The notes under the pieces: generated by a model
Databases searched by the model: none
Seen by the model: the letters and a program-made list of their open reading frames with translations, nothing else
Told to the model about the DNA's origin: nothing
Program-made: the position numbers and the translations under genes
Assembly: GCF_000717335.1 (NCBI RefSeq)
Contig: NZ_JNYZ01000012.1
Coordinates: 434,001-498,000, forward strand
Direction: 5' to 3'
Length of the DNA stretch: 64,000 nucleotides
Source of the DNA: Amycolatopsis jejuensis
GTDB lineage: Bacteria > Actinomycetota > Actinomycetes > Mycobacteriales > Pseudonocardiaceae
In this document: positions 62,840 to 64,000 of the stretch, one piece after another
Layout of the letters: every line of letters begins with the position of its first letter
Numbering within the stretch: the stretch's first letter is position 1

Positions 62840-63115
62840 GGCCAGTGCTGCTGCAGTGGCCGAACTTCACGCAGTACGGCCAGCCCTGCCAGCCCGCACG
62901 CGAGATAGCCGAACGCGACCTCGGGCCGCAGGCCGGCTGGCAACCAGGGCGTAGGACAACAGGAAGGCGACGACGCCGACGACCAGGAGTGGCCCGCGGT
63001 CGGAGATCTTTCCCGCCGGGAAGGAGACCACGGTGGCAGCTACGTGGTACGCCGGGTACCGGTGGACGATTTCCCGGCACGGAACAAACCCGCCGGTCAA
63101 ACGCTCGCAGGCCAA
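62840..63115 (-). pseudogene. Remnant of an MFS transporter gene
   Basis: Reading right to left, one frame gives HVAATVVSFPAGKISDRG and PLLVVGVVAFLLSYALVA, an MFS helix-loop-helix motif; the likely continuation PAGLRPEVAFGYLACGLAGL is in another frame. The rest of the roughly 400-aa transporter is missing. It lies in the otherwise gene-free 468 bp between the DinB gene and groES, just before the CIRCE element. A decayed gene is the best reading. Confidence 0.6.
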
Positions 63116-63149
63116 GTTTCCCCAGCGTAAGCAGACCCTCCTTGCGAAG

Positions 63150-63176
63150 CTGGCACTCCCGTGGCTAGAGTGCTAA
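63150..63176. promoter_or_regulatory. CIRCE element (HrcA operator)
   Basis: CTGGCACTC (63150-63158), nine bases, then GAGTGCTAA (63168-63176). This matches the CIRCE consensus TTAGCACTC-N9-GAGTGCTAA in 16 of 18 positions. It lies about 100 bp before groES, so the groES-groEL pair should be repressed by HrcA and induced by heat. Confidence 0.93.
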
Positions 63177-63277
63177 TCGAACGGCCCGGACAGCCCCGGC
63201 ACCCGCGACGGCGGGGGTGGTATGAGCCGTAACAAGTCATATTGCCGACGCTTTCGACGACCGTGGAGGTCAACCCG

Positions 63278-64000
<723 letters not shown>

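Overview
The window is high-GC actinobacterial chromosome with no tRNA, rRNA, phage, IS or CRISPR array. Synteny, the mycosin/ESX genes, GTG/TTG starts and GTGA/ATGA gene overlaps point to a Pseudonocardiaceae member; an Amycolatopsis-like genome is my best guess, from gene content and not from a search. The order rpsD-rpoA-rplQ-truA / ESX-4 / rplM-rpsI-glmM / glmS-nnr / alr-tsaE-tsaB-rimI-tsaD / groES-groEL parallels the Mycobacterium tuberculosis region Rv3458c-Rv3417c.

Region 1 (1-3 kb): end of the ribosomal protein/RNA polymerase alpha operon and truA. Region 2 (3-22.5 kb): a complete ESX-4-like type VII secretion system. It has EccE (with a roughly 275-residue collagen-like Gly-Pro N-terminus) and a 239-aa partner on the minus strand; EccB with two EspC/WXG-like proteins on the plus strand; EccD and mycosin on the minus strand; EccC, an Hsp70-like/Rv3446c-type fusion, a small hypothetical protein and two WXG100 proteins on the plus strand. 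A DUF4333 protein and a lipoprotein follow. Region 3 (22.7-32.9 kb): rplM-rpsI, glmM, a three-gene set of type VII substrate-like proteins, a hydrolase, glmS and nnr. GlmM and GlmS together supply glucosamine-1-phosphate for the cell wall.

Region 4 (33-38.6 kb) is an accessory insertion: a drug-efflux MFS with its divergent TetR regulator, then DeoR regulator-xylulokinase-orphan sugar ABC ATPase. Region 5 (38.6-52.4 kb): alr, a hydrolase and tsaE, then (after an MHS transporter, a fused acyl-CoA carboxyltransferase, a MatB-like ligase, and a second type VII accessory operon with EspG, a PPE-like protein, a DUF3558 lipoprotein and a PE-like protein) tsaB-rimI-tsaD and wecB.

Region 6 (52.4-55.8 kb) is the most unusual part: a 59-aa protein that is almost only a LAATG-type sorting signal, a secreted choice-of-anchor-like surface protein, an exosortase/archaeosortase-like membrane protein with the Cys-Arg-His triad, and a processive family 2 glycosyltransferase. 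Together they look like a compact surface-protein anchoring module. Region 7 (55.8-63 kb): tandemly duplicated secreted amidases with their leader regions, an arsenic operon (arsR-acr3-arsC) with a divergent ArsI-like lyase, a DinB protein and an MFS remnant. Region 8: CIRCE-controlled groES and the start of groEL.

Two copies of one long palindrome (one nearly the reverse complement of the other) and a second inverted/tandem repeat family sit exactly between convergent genes and contribute stop codons to their neighbours.
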